NCBI RefSeq assembly: GCF_000521605.1
Contig: NZ_CP006942.1
Location: forward strand, 2,108,001 to 2,172,000
Source of the DNA: Mannheimia sp. USDA-ARS-USMARC-1261
GTDB taxonomy: Bacteria; Pseudomonadota; Gammaproteobacteria; Enterobacterales; Pasteurellaceae
Direction of reading: 5' to 3'
Length of the DNA: 64,000 nucleotides
In this document: positions 26,561 through 40,100 of the stretch, one piece after another
How positions within the stretch are numbered: position 1 is the first letter of the stretch
Layout: each line of letters begins with the position of its first letter
Notes under the pieces: generated by a model
Database searches by the model: none
The model's input: only the letters and a program-made list of their open reading frames with translations
Told to the model about the DNA's origin: nothing
Made by a program: the position numbers and the translations under genes

Positions 26561-27946
26561 ATGTTAAACGAATCATTGCCAAACTCAGAAGAATATTCTG
26601 CGTTTGGCTTTGCTTTATCTGAAGCAAACCCAATTTCAGAAATTAAAGCCCCCATAGAAAACAACCGAGACAAAGCAATTCTTGTCCACCTCTATCTTGG
26701 ACAACATAAAGATGTCGAAAATCTACTTGAGTTTCAAACATTGGCAGAGTCTGCTGGTGTTGAAGTGCTGGCGACCCTAACTACAACTCGTCAAAGCCCA
26801 CATATCAAATATTATGTCGGGCAAGGCAAAGCGGAAGAAATTGCTGAAGCCGTAGAGCAATTAGAGGCAACCGTGGTATTAGTCAATCATCAGCTAAGCC
26901 CTGCACAAACCCGAAATTTACAATCATTATGCGGCTGCCGAGTGGTAGATAGAACAGGTTTGATCCTCGATATTTTCGCCCAGCGAGCCAGATCGCACGA
27001 GGGGAAACTACAGGTAGAACTAGCACAGCTTCGCCATTTATCAACTCGCCTGGTTCGCCGTGTAACCAATCAAGATCAACAAAAAGGTGGTTCTGTCGGG
27101 CTACGAGGTCCGGGTGAAACTCAGCTGGAAACGGATCGCCGTTTGATCAAAGTGCGAATTCAGCAACTTTTAAGCCGTTTGGAAAAAGTCAGCAAGCAAC
27201 GAAATCAAAATCGGAAAACGCGTCAAAAAGCGGATATTCCAACTGTCTCTCTTGTTGGCTATACCAATGCAGGCAAATCTACCCTATTTAATGCCATTAC
27301 CCAAGCGGGTGTTTATGCTGCCGATCAACTGTTTGCGACACTTGATCCAACCTTACGCCGCATTCAAGTACAAGATGTTGGCACAACAATTCTCGCCGAT
27401 ACGGTGGGTTTTATTCGTTTTCTGCCACACGATTTAGTCTCTGCGTTCAAATCTACCTTACAAGAAACCACAGAAGCGACATTGCTCCTACACGTTATTG
27501 ATGGTTCAGACGATCGCAAAAATGAAAATATTGATGCGGTAAATCAAGTGCTTGATGAAATTGAAGCATTGGACATTCCAACATTGTTAGTCTTTAATAA
27601 AATAGATAAGTTAGAGGGAATTGAGCCACATATCGAACGTAATGATGATGGCACAGCGATTGCGGTTTATCTCTCAGCTCAAAAAAATCAAGGCATTGAG
27701 CTCTTATTCCAAGCCATACAAGAAAGACTACGAAGCAATTTAGTGCGTGAAACACTCTTGCTCCCTGTTACTGCCGGTGCAATTTACGCCCAGTTTAAAG
27801 CAGAAAATTGCATTAAAGCTGAAAATTTCAATGATTTCGGCGAGCGAATTGTGCAAATTGAAGTGAACGAAGTACAGTGGCATAAATGGCTAAAACACTT
27901 CCCCAAATTGACGGAATATGCCGAATTGGCAAAATGGGATAATTAA
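26561..27946 (+). CDS. hflX: Ribosome-associated GTPase HflX
   Basis: This 461-residue GTPase rescues or splits stalled ribosomes, notably under heat stress. The N-terminal HflX domain contains [13 protein letters not shown] and the glycine-rich [19 protein letters not shown] segment; the G domain has G1 GYTNAGKST (about residues 229-237), G3 DTVGF and G4 FNKID. The ATG at 26561 lies 20 bases after hfq; the longer frame overlaps hfq and is not plausible. It is the last gene of miaA-hfq-hflX and ends before a long uptake-signal hairpin. Confidence 0.95.
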   Translation: MLNESLPNSEEYSAFGFALSEANPISEIKAPIENNRDKAILVHLYLGQHKDVENLLEFQTLAESAGVEVLATLTTTRQSPHIKYYVGQGKAEEIAEAVEQLEATVVLVNHQLSPAQTRNLQSLCGCRVVDRTGLILDIFAQRARSHEGKLQVELAQLRHLSTRLVRRVTNQDQQKGGSVGLRGPGETQLETDRRLIKVRIQQLLSRLEKVSKQRNQNRKTRQKADIPTVSLVGYTNAGKSTLFNAITQAGVYAADQLFATLDPTLRRIQVQDVGTTILADTVGFIRFLPHDLVSAFKSTLQETTEATLLLHVIDGSDDRKNENIDAVNQVLDEIEALDIPTLLVFNKIDKLEGIEPHIERNDDGTAIAVYLSAQKNQGIELLFQAIQERLRSNLVRETLLLPVTAGAIYAQFKAENCIKAENFNDFGERIVQIEVNEVQWHKWLKHFPKLTEYAELAKWDN

Positions 27947-27958
27947 CTCTTCTTAACG

Positions 27959-28029
27959 ACAAGCGGTTATTTTTTACTGGGAAATTGTAAAATCCATTTG
28001 CAAAACAACAGTAAAAAATAACCGCTTGT
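27959..28029. terminator. Long hairpin made of two inverted uptake signals after hflX
   Basis: The 21 bases 27959-27979, starting ACAAGCGGTTATTTTTT, pair perfectly with 28009-28029 across a 29-base loop; TTTTC follows. It can end hflX transcription and offers two uptake signals. Confidence 0.75.
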
Positions 28030-28051
28030 TTTCTTATCTATACGTAAAAAT

Positions 28052-28079
28052 AAAGCCCTTCTCTTTCGAGAAGGGCTTT
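28052..28079 (-). terminator. Terminator of the giant adhesin gene
   Basis: AAAGCCCTTCTC (28052-28063) pairs with GAGAAGGGCTTT (28068-28079), loop four bases. On the minus strand ATTTTTA follows. It lies 22 bases after the adhesin stop. Confidence 0.9.
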
Positions 28080-28100
28080 GTTATCAGTTAGCTAACGCTA

Positions 28101-31100
28101 TTACCATTGGTAACCTACGCTTGCAGCAGCACCTGCGTGCCCGCGGCTGTTTGAGTTAACGCTGAATTTAATACCCACTTTACCATTATCAGATAAACGA
28201 GAGTAACCTACAGCCATAGCACCTTGACCACGATAAGTACCCACACCAGCAGAAACCATTGATTTACCAGGTTGTGTTACATGGTATAAGTTTCCAGCTG
28301 CTAGTGCACCAGCAATACCCGCACGTAAATCTTTATCTACGTTGTTAATGCGGTTGTTCAGACGGTTTTCTGCACCTTTCAACTGATTCACATTTACAGC
28401 ATCAGTACCTTTCACACCTTCTGCTACATTTGTGATACGTGTTGGAGCATTGTTGCTACCTGCAATGTTAAGTTCATTAACACCATCTTTAGCAACTGTT
28501 GATCTGATAGTTGTACCACCAACTTTTACTGAATCAAACTCAGGATTGTCTGAAGTCGCAACTTCAACCGTTGAGCCTTTACGTGAAACTACGATGTTTT
28601 TGCCACCTTTCACAGCAACTTTACCATTGTTATTAACACGTTTAGATCCCTCTTCTGAATCCGCTGCAACATTACCATCAACAGTGAGCTCCCAACCTGC
28701 ATTCTCAATTGCATTGTATAACTGACTACCATTCACAGCATCTTTACTTGTTGCCGTTACATCACCATCTTTAACGTTAGTAATCTTCGTATCTTTCGCA
28801 TCGATACCGCCTTTAGTTACACTTGGACCGTCTTTAATAGTTAAACCATTGTTGTTTACGGTTGTGCCACCGGTTGTTACAGAGCCATCTTCCGTTAAAT
28901 CAATCGCTTTCGCTAATTGTACTTCTAATGTATCAGTACCATTTGCTTTCACATTGATGTTGCCTGATGCTGACTTAAAGTTTTCAGAAGCGGCTTTATC
29001 CACACCTTCACCTTTCACTTTAACTTCAGTATTCAGTTTCTGGCGGTTCTTAGTCTCTTCATTGTTACCTGAGAAAATCAAACCATCATTTAACGTTGCG
29101 ACTTGTTCTGTTACAGGCTTGCCGTCTTTGTCTATGGTTTCATAAACGATACGAGTTTTACCGTTTTCACCCGGTAATCCATCTTTACCGTTTGTGCCAT
29201 CAACACCTTCAGCACCGTCTTTCACTGTAATATTTGCACTTGCACCCGGTTTGCCGTCAGTACCTTTCGGACCGGTTAAGCCGATAGAACCATCTTTGCC
29301 GTTTAATACAACTGATGCTCCGTCCTTACCGGTTGCACCGATAGATCCATCAACACCATCTTGACCATCACGACCTGCAACGATAGTACCGTCGCCTTTA
29401 ATGGTTACACCATCTTTACCGTCTTTACCAGCAACACCGATTTGACCGTCTTTACCGTCTTTACCACCGATTGTTAAGTCGTTGTTCAAGCCGAAGGTTA
29501 CATTATTACCTTCTTTAGTAATAACAATGTTACCATCCTTGTTGTTCAGATCAACCGTTGCACCCGGTTTAACGTTGCCTTTGTCTTTACCATTTGCTGT
29601 TAAGTTCCAACCTGCGTTAGCAACTTGTTGCACTTGATATAACTGGCTACCGTTTACCGCATCTTTGCTGGTTGAAGAAATTTCACCGTCTTGAACATTA
29701 GTGATTTTCTTATCGCCTGCACTAATACCGTCTTTGGTTACACTTGGACCATCTTTGATAGTTAAACCATCATTATTTACCGTAGTATTACCAATAGTAA
29801 CAGAGCCATCTTTCGTTAAATCAATATCTTTCGCTAATTTAACGGTTAAAGTACCGTTGTTATTTACTACACCGATATTATTAGCATCAGATAATTTAGT
29901 AGCATCTTTCTCACCACCGGTGATGCTTAAAGTTTCGTTTAGTTTCTTAGTAATTACTTTACCATCATCACCAACGAATTTTAAGCCATCGTTCAAGGTT
30001 GCAACTTCTTCTTTAACAGGGTTGCCGTCTTTGTCTTTGGTTTCATAAATGATACGGGTTTTCGTTTCGCCATCTTTACCATCAACACCCGGTTTACCTT
30101 GTTCAAAGGTCATTGTACCGTTTGAACCATCTTTACCGTTGATACCGATTGTACCATCTTTACCGTTTAAGGTTACACCTGTTTTACCATCTGCACCTTT
30201 CACACCGATTGCACCATCTTTACCAGGTTTACCATCTTTACCCGGACCACCGATAGTTAAATCGTTATTTAATGCAAAGGTTACATTGTTATCGGTCGTT
30301 TCTTTGGTAATGATGATATTGCCATCTTCATTATTAAATGAAACTTTACCTTTCGGTCCAACATTTGTGCTGTTTTGACCATTCGCTGCAATATCCCAAC
30401 CGGAATTAGCTACATCATAAACCTGTTTCAATTGGTCTTCTGTTGCTGCTTGACCGCTTGTGAAGTTGTTTGGATCAAATGTCTTATTCGTTAAGCCACC
30501 AATTGTGCCTTTATTACCATCAACAGTAATCGCATTATCACCACCAACCGTTAGGCTATCACCAGTTAATGCAGAATCGCCTACACCAACAGCATTCGTA
30601 TCAATAAATGTATCACCGATTGTAATTGAACCTTCTTCTGTTAAGTCAATGTTTTTCGCTAATTTAACCACTAACTTACCATTTTTATTCACCACACCGA
30701 TATTATCATCAGATAAATCATCTAAATCTGTATCGCCGCCTGAAATTTGTAAAGTTTCATTTAGTTTCTTATCGATAACTTTGCCGTCATCACCTACGAA
30801 TCTTAAACCATCGTTAAGTGTAGCAACTTCTTCTTTATCGCCGTTTGGTTTCTCATAAACAATACGAGTTTTGCTTTCGCCATCTTTACCGTCGTTGCCG
30901 TCAAGACCTTTAGCTCCTTTTTCAACTTTAATGGTTGCATTACCGTCTTTACCATCAGCACCGTTTTTACCGTTTACGCCGTCAATGCCTTTAAACACAA
31001 TAGTTTCCGGTGTAATGCTAATGCCATCTTTACCATTAGCACCATTCACACCAATTGTACCATCTTTACTCGGTTTTCCATCTTTACCCGGACCACCAAT

Positions 31101-34100
31101 GGTTAAGTTATTGTTTAATGCAAAGTCGATCGCATTATCGCTTACAGTTGTGATAATGTTTTTGTCTTTAGACGTGTACTTAACAGTTTCACCTAAATTA
31201 ACATTATCAACTTTTTCGTCCTTATCTAATGCCGAATGATCTGCGGTAATATTAAAGCCTTTAGAAATTAAAGCATCTGTTGCATTACGTACATCTTTAA
31301 TGTTCGCTGCATTAGTACCTACTTTTTCTAGCTGCTCATCGGTTAAATCATTTACCGATTTAACCGGCTGACCGTCTTTACCATTCTGACCGTCAATACC
31401 GCTCTTCACGTTAACGATTTGGTTTCCACCATTATTTAGACCATCTTTAGTTAAAGAGACAACATTACTGTCTTTACCAGCTTTTCCGTCTTTCGGTGTT
31501 ACCGTTACACCATTGTTGTTTACAACTGTTTTCGGTGCATCTGCATTTACAGAACCATCTTCTTTGTATTCAACAAAGTTTGCTGTAGCTAGGTCTTTTA
31601 AGTCACGGTTTAGTCGGATTTCAAGCTGATCTTTCGCATTAGCAACTACATTGATGTTACCAGCCGCTGATTTAAAGCTATCAGATGTCTTTTTATCATT
31701 GATGCCTGTAGCTACTTCGCCAATAATGTTCACTACGCTATTTAGCTTGTGACGGTTTAGCTTCTCATTGTTACCTGCAAAGATTAAGCCATCATTAAGT
31801 GTTGCCACCTCTTCTTTAATCGGGTTACCTTCATTATCTTTGATTGGGTTACCGTCTTTATCAGTCGGTTGGTAAACGATACGAGTTTTACCATCTTTAC
31901 CCGGTAAGCCATCTTTACCGTTTTTACCATCAACACCTTGAGCACCATCTGCCGATTTAAATGTTAAGCCGTCTTTACCGTCTTTTCCATTTAAGCCGAT
32001 TGAACCATCTTTACCGTTAAGCACAACAGCTGAACCGTCTTTACCGTTCACACCAACTTTACCGTCAATGCCATTACCGCCATCAGCACCGTCTTTTCCG
32101 TTACGGCCTACAGTGATTGTTGCTTCACCCGGTTTTCCTGGCTCACCGTTATCACCTTTGATTGAAACACCATCTTTTCCGTCTTGACCTTTAACACCGA
32201 TTGAACCAGCCTCACCCGGCTGACCATTTTTACCGTCTTTACCAACAGTTAGATTATTAGCTAGACCAAAGTCAATAGCGTTATCACGCACTGTCGTTAC
32301 AATGTTTTTATCAGTCGAAGTATAGCTAACTGTTTCGCCTAAATTAACATTATCAACTTTTTCACCCTTATCTAATGCCGAATGATCTGCGGTAATATTG
32401 AAGCCTTTAGAAATTAAAGCATCTGTTGCATTACGTACATCTTTAATGTTCGCTGCATTAGTACCAACCTCTTTAAGCTGATCTTCGGTTAAATCATTTA
32501 CCGATTTAACCGGCTGACCGTCTTTACCATTCTGACCATCAATACCGCTCTTCACATTAACGATTTGGTTGTTGCCGTTGTTCAAACCTTTATCAGTTAA
32601 TGACACGATATTACCATTTTTACCATCTTTCGGCGTAATGGTTAAGCCATTGTTGCTAACAACTGTTTTAGGTACTTCAGTATTTATGCTACCGTCATCA
32701 TTGTAAGAAACAAAGCTTGCATTACTTAAGTCTTTCAACTCACGGTTCAATCGGATTTCAAGTTTATCATCCTCTTTCGCCACAACATTGATATTCCCTT
32801 TTGCTGATTTAAAGGTATCAGAAGTTGACTTATCTACACCCTCACCTACAATCTTCACAACCGTGTTGAGCTTATGACGATTTAACGCTTCATTGTTGCC
32901 TGTGAAAATTAAACCATCATTTAGGTTTGCAATTTGTTCAGGGTTGCCTTTGCTGTTGGTATAAACTAAACGGGTTTCACTGTCTTTAGCAGGTAAATTG
33001 GTCAACTTATCACCATCTTTACCATTTGTGCCATCAACGCCTTCAGCACCATTCTTCACAGTTAAATTAGTGCTTATGACATCCTTGCCATCTGTGCCTC
33101 TAGGACCGGTTAAGCCAATAGAACCGTCTTTGCCGTTTAGGACAACTGAAGCTCCTGGTTTACCATCTTCACCTTTTGGTCCGGCTACGCTAATAGATGA
33201 GCCGTCTTTTCCGTCAATCGTAACTGCTGAACCGTCTTTACCATTCACTGTCACTTTGCCGTCAACACCATCTTTGCCATCTTTGCCGTTTTTCGCACCA
33301 AGTGCAACTTCTGGATTTAAACTCACTTCTAGGGCTTTACTTTGTGTACCATCTTTATTAGTCACATCAACTACTTTGGTGTTGATATTTGCATCACCCG
33401 TAATTTGTGCTGTCGTACCTAAATTTTGCTTAAACTCCCTGCCCTCTTTGTCTTTCAAACCATAAGCATCGGTTGAAACACTAGTAATCGTGTCTTTTAA
33501 ATCCCCAATATTTACAGCATTAGTTAAGGTATCTCCTTCCGCAGTTTTAATCGCATTTGCAACATCTGCTGGTGTCAGTTTACCACCTTCACCTGTTGCA
33601 GTTACTGTATCACGCACACCGCTCGCCACATTCGTAACTTGTACCGGATCATTACCTTTACTATAGAACTTCACTGTATTAGTCGGATCAGTGTTATCCA
33701 CTTTAGTTGCAGGGTCAACATAACCTACAGCCGTATCCACTTTAATCGTGTTACTGCTAGTTTGTGGGTCTGATTCCACTGTTACTTTTGTTCCACGACC
33801 ATTGATAAAGTTTACTGTATCATTATGAACCACCGTATCAACAGCTTCTCCATTCCCTTGTAAGTTCCAACCCGCATTCAATACATCACCCACTGTTGCA
33901 GCATTATTCACTTTGCCAGCCAACTTACTTGGGCTATTTGATTCAGGTTGTTTCTGATCATTCACCGTCACAGGAGCTAAGTTTGACTTCACATTAATGA
34001 TTTCATTGCCACCATTATCCAAACCGTTTTGAGTTAAGGTTACAGGCGATTTAACTTCTCCTGGTTGTGCTACAGGAGTAATCGTAATCCCGTTATTATT

Positions 34101-37100
34101 GACGGTAGTCTTAGGTGCTGTTTCATCAACCAAAGGTTTACCATCTTTATCTAACTCATCTTTGTATTTAACAAAGCTCGCATTACCTAAGTCTTTCAAC
34201 TCACGGTTCAACTGAATTTCAAGCTTATCGCTCTCTTTGGCTACAACGTTGATATTCCCTGCAGCAGACTTGAAGTCCTTCGATTGTTCTTTAGAAACAC
34301 CCTCGCCTTGTACTTTCACTAACGTATTGAGTTTATGGCGATTTAATGTATCAGCATTATTACCGGTAAAGAGTAAGCCATCGTTTAAATTAGCAACTTG
34401 CTCTTCTTTTCCACCGTTTTTATAAACAATACGGGTTTCACCGTTTTTACCCGGTAAACCGTTTTCACCTTTGTCGCCATCAACGCCTTGTGCTCCATCT
34501 TTAACCGTAATATTGGTGCTTGCACCGTTCTCCCCATTCTTACCACGAGGACCGGTTAAGCCGATAGAACCATCTTTGCCGTTTAACACAACAGATGAAC
34601 CGTTTTTACCATTAGCACCTATTGAACCATCTACACCATCTTTACCATCACGACCAGCAACAATAGTACCGTTACCGTTAATGGTTACACCATCTTTGCC
34701 ATCTGCACCTTTCACACCGATAGAGCCATCTTTGCCCTTCTCACCCACTTTTAAGTCATTTTTCAGGGCAAAAGTAACATTATGGTTATCCTTAGTAATA
34801 TTGATGTTGCCATCTTTGTTGTTTAAATCAACCGTTTCAGTTGGCTTCACATTACTACTATTTGTACCGTTAGCGGTCAAATTCCAACCGGAATTTGCAA
34901 TTTGCTGAACTTGGTATAACTGGCTACCATTAACTGCTTCTTTACTATCACTCGTTACATTACCGTCTGCCACATTGGTAATTTTATTACCACCGTTGTT
35001 TAAACCATCTTCGGTTAATGTCACATTTGATTTAGTTTCATCATTAGGATCTTTCTTCGTGATAGTAATACCATCTTTATGAATAACGGTTTTATCAGTC
35101 TCAGCAGTACCAAAAGTTGCACTATTTAAACCGAATAAGTCTTTTGCTAATGCCACAGTAATCGTACTGTTCACAATTTGAGTCATCACATTTTGACCGG
35201 CATCGAACTTATTCCAATCCGTATTATTTGTAGCACCTTTTACATCCACTTGCGTATTTAACTTCGCATTGTGAACTGTGCCGTTATTAGCACCGAATTT
35301 TAAGCCATCGTTAAGTGTCGCAACTTCTTCTGTTTTGCCATCCGGTTTTTCATAAACGATTCGGGTTTTGCTATTACCATCTTGACCGTCATTACCATCA
35401 AGACCTTTTGCTCCTTTTTCAACTTTAATGGTTGCATTACCATCTTTACCATCAGTACCGTTTTTACCGTTTACACCGTCAATACCTTTAAACACAATAG
35501 TCTCCGGTGTAATGCTAATGCCATCTTTACCGTTAGCACCATTCACACCGATTGAACCATCTTCACCCGGTTTTCCATCTTTACCTGCTTTACCTACAGT
35601 AATGTTGTTTGCTAAACCATAGTCGATAGTATTGTTGGTAACGGTTGTAACAATGTTCTTATCTGTTGAAGTGTACTTCACCGTTTCACCTAACTGAACA
35701 TTATCAACATCCTTCAAGCCTTCACCACGATTATCTGCATCAATATTAAACCCGCCATTAACTTTGTTTGTTACGCTAGTGACATTTTGATTTGTAGCAT
35801 AAAGCTGTGAACCATTAACGGCATCTTTAGAATTTGCATTTAAATCACCTTCTTTTACATTCGTGATTTTTACCGTATTCCCATCTTTATCGCCCACTTT
35901 AATATTATTACCATCGGCAGTAATTTTCGGACCATTGTTGATCGTAATGCCATCTTTAGTCACATTTGTGCCGCCAATAGTTACCGAACCAGTATCGGTT
36001 AAGTTGAGGTTTTTCGCTAAGTGAACCGTCAATGTTCCCTTACCATCTGCTTTCACATTAATATTACCTGCTGCAGATTGGAAATCATTTGATTGGTCTT
36101 TGCTCACTCCTTCGCCAACAATAGTGACTAAGCTGTTAAGCTTATGTTTGTTCTCAACTTCGTTGTTACCGGTAAAGCGTAAACCATCATTCAGGTTAGC
36201 AACTTCTTCTTTGTTACCTTTTTCATTAGTGTAAACAATACGGGTTGTTTGCTCGCCTGTTTTGCCATCTTTACCTGATGCACCATCTAAGCCAGGAGCA
36301 CCTTTTTCAACGGTCATGGTTGCATTTGTACCACCTTTACCGTTAATGCCAATCTGACCTGGTGTGCCATCTTTACCCACAACAACAGTGCCATTGCCGT
36401 TAATAGTTACACCGTCTTTGCCATCAGCACCTTTCACACCAATAGAACCGTCTTTGCCGTCTTTACCTTTGCCAACAGACACTTCACCGGCTAATGCAAT
36501 TTCTAAGGCTTTTTCAGCTGTGTTCGTAGTAACTGTTACACCATCTTTACCTTTAACTTGAATAGTTTTACCTAAATCTTGCTTAACTTCAGTTTTAGTA
36601 TCGTCACTTAAACCAAAACCACCTGTCGTTGCATTCGTTAAGTTATTAACTGTCTCTTTTAAATCACCCACATTAACCGCATTGGTTGTAGTTGCATTCG
36701 CAAGATCTGTTTTTTTACCACTGGAGTCGGTTAAACCGCTTGATACATTGGTAATTTGATTATTACCATTATTTAAACCGCTTTCAGTTAAGCTCACGGT
36801 TTTATTTACATCAGTACCATTGGTAATGATAATGCCATCTTTATTGATAACGGTCTTATCATTAGTATCCGTTCCAAAGGTCGCATTCTCTAAAGCGGTC
36901 AAATTTTTCGATAATTTTACCGTTAGTGTATCTTTACCGTCTGAAACCACACCGATGTTATTCTCGGTCAAGTTTGCGAATGCTGCCCCACCTTTAATAT
37001 TGGTTTGATTACCTAATGCTTGAGTGAATTTATTTCCATCAACAGCTTCACCTGTTGCAGAATAATCACCTGCATAAACCGTGCCCTTGGCAATCTCAGT

Positions 37101-40100
37101 CGCATTTTTAGTAATATTATTGGTATTATTAGTTACATTTTGATTAGTTGCATACAATTGACTACCATTAACAGCTTCTTTACTATCATTGGTTACATTA
37201 CCGGCAGTCACATTCGTAATTTTCTTATCGCCAGCATTAATACCCGTAGTAGTAACACTTGGTCCACCTGTAATAGTTAAACCATCTTTAGTAACATTCG
37301 TACCACCAATGGTTACTGAACCACCGTCAGTCAAGTTAACATTTTTCGCCAATGCTACTGTAATGCTATCACCATTGATTTGGGTCATAATATTTTGACC
37401 TTTATCAAAGTTATCCCATTGCGTATTAGACTCAGCACCTTTTACATTCACTTGCGTATTTAATTTCGCATTATGAACTTCACCGCTATTAGCTCCAAAT
37501 TTTAAGCCATCGTTAAGAGTCGCTACTTCCTCATTGCCATAAACAATACGGGTTTTAGAGTCGCCATCTTTGCCATCAACACCCGGAGCACCATTTTTAA
37601 CAGTGATATTTGCAGTCGCCGATTTACCGTCTTTACCTACCGGACCAGTTAAACCGATAGTGCCGTTCGTACCATCTAAACCGATACCCGGCTTACCGTC
37701 TTTACCCCCAATAGCTAAGGTTGAATTTAATGCAAAATCAATGGTGTTATTGCTAACAGTAGTAACAATATTTTTATCAGTTGAGGTGTATGTAATTGTC
37801 TCACCTAATTTAACATTGTCAGGTTGAGTGAGCCCATTACCATAATTATCAGCAGTAATGTTAAATCCACCATCAACCTTATTAGTTAAATTTGTTACAT
37901 TCTGATTGGTAGCATAAAGCTGTGAACCGTTAACTGCATCTTTAGAAGTATTACTAATTGTACCGTTTGATACATTCGTAATTTGCTTATTACCTGCATC
38001 AACGCCTGTATTAGTAATCTTCGGACCATTTTCAATGGTTAAACCACCATTATTAATAGTTGTGCCACCAATTGTAACCGAACCACTGTCAGTTAAATTT
38101 AAGGTATTATTTAAATTAACTTTTACTTTACCGTCCGAAGCAGTAGTATTAATGTTACTATTTCCACCCACAACATCTACAAACTCACCCAGTTTTTTAT
38201 TAACGGTGTTGTTATCTTCTGCTTTTAACCCAAATCCTTTGGCAATCTCAGTCGCATTTTTGGTGATGTTTTGTGTATTATTTGCAATATTATTGGCATT
38301 ATTCGTAATATTTTGGCTATTATTTGCGATATTTTTCGTATTATTTGCAATGGTATCTTTCGTTGCTTGAGAAAGATCAACCGTATAGTCCGTAATATTC
38401 GCATTGGTAGCATTTGGCTTTGAAGTTACACTGATCGCTGTCGAACCGTTAGTTACGGTTGCAGAGGTATCAGTATCTTTCGTAAAATCAGCAATTGCAT
38501 CTGTAGTCAAAGCCACTTCGTAATTTGTTGTGTTAGCAGCCCCGGTAACAGGTTTAGGTGTCGCAGTAATATAGCTCTTGCCATTGGTTGCAACAGCACT
38601 TACCGTTGTGTTATAAGCATTTACGGTATAAACATCTGTGCCATTTTCTACTCCTTTAGTTACATTCACATTAGAGCCTGCTCTAACCTGTGTTTTAGCC
38701 GCCTTAATTGCATCGTGAATGTTATTTTTATTGGTATCGCCAATATTAGTAAACGTAAGCGTACCATTAGGGTTCAATACTGAATTGCCACCAAAGGTTG
38801 AATTAACTGAACTTGCAATATTACTCATCACTTCATTAGTTGCATAAAGTTGTGAGCCATTAATTGCATCAGTTGATGTTTTTGAAATTTCACCCGGTGC
38901 GACAAATTTAATTTGGCGAGCATTAGTAGAATTACCTATACTTACATAATCACCACTAATAATATTTTCATCACCAGCAAAACCACTGTAAGATAATTTG
39001 CCTACTGTTGCAGAATCAATAGCTTTTGCTGTTGCCGCCGTAGAATTCGCACCTAACACAACCGAACCTGTTGTGCCTACGCTCACATTTGAGCCTAATA
39101 CAAAGGTATCAGTCGCAGTAACTGTGTTGTTATAACCCATTGCAGCAGAACGAGCCCCTGACACATTTACTGATGTACCGATAGCAATGGCGTTATCTGC
39201 ATTTGTTGTTACAGCCGACGAACCAATCGCGGTTGCATTCACACCATCTGCCGTTGCCTTATAACCACCTGCAAATGCATTAGTAGAATTTGCTTTAGAT
39301 TCTGCACCTACAGTTGTTGAATTTACGCCTAATGCTTCAGCAGAATAACCAACTGCAGTAGTATGCTCTAATTTTGCACGTGATTTAGCACCAACAGCGG
39401 TAGCTTCTTTTGCTGTAGTTGCTGTTGTTGCATTATCTTTTGTTCTAGTCTCGCCATTATCACCTGCGGTAGCTGCTACACCAATAGCGGTTGAGCCTTG
39501 ACTTAATGCTTGGCTGTGCACACCCACAACTACTGCTCCATTACCGGTCGCGGCAGATTGGCGGTATTTTTTATTATTTGCATCAAAGAAACCTGTATCA
39601 AGTTGATAACCGGCATCCGCTGCACTACCGTGTGGTAAAGAATCATCGCCCCCGATTACAATCGCACCTACACCGGAAGCAAAAGAATCATTACCCAACG
39701 CCATAGCCTGACGGTTCACAGCTTCAGCACGAGAACCTAAAGCAATAGATTGATCACCCTGTGCAATAGTTTGATAACCGATTGCCACAGCACCGCTATT
39801 TAATGAATTGCGTGATGTATCGGAATTATTAAATACAGCTTGAGCTCGCGTACCAATTGCAATCGAATCATGACCATAAGCGTGAGAGTTAGTACCAATC
39901 GCTATAGTATCTTGTAATGCTTCACCTAAATTCTTATCAATTTTTGATGGCTTATAACCTGCCTCATTCGCATCTACTTTTTCTACATTATAATTTCTAA
40001 ATCCTTGAGTACCAGCAGAATTACCAATGGCAATACTACCTTTAGCACCTACATTGCTGATATTCGTATTTGTACCAATCGCAATTGCATCAAGAGCTTT

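Noticed and set aside
29155-37720. Regularly spaced short repeats within the adhesin region, considered as CRISPR-like
   Set aside because: The periodicity is codon-based (Gly-x-y) within one long frame; there are no conserved repeats separated by unique spacers.
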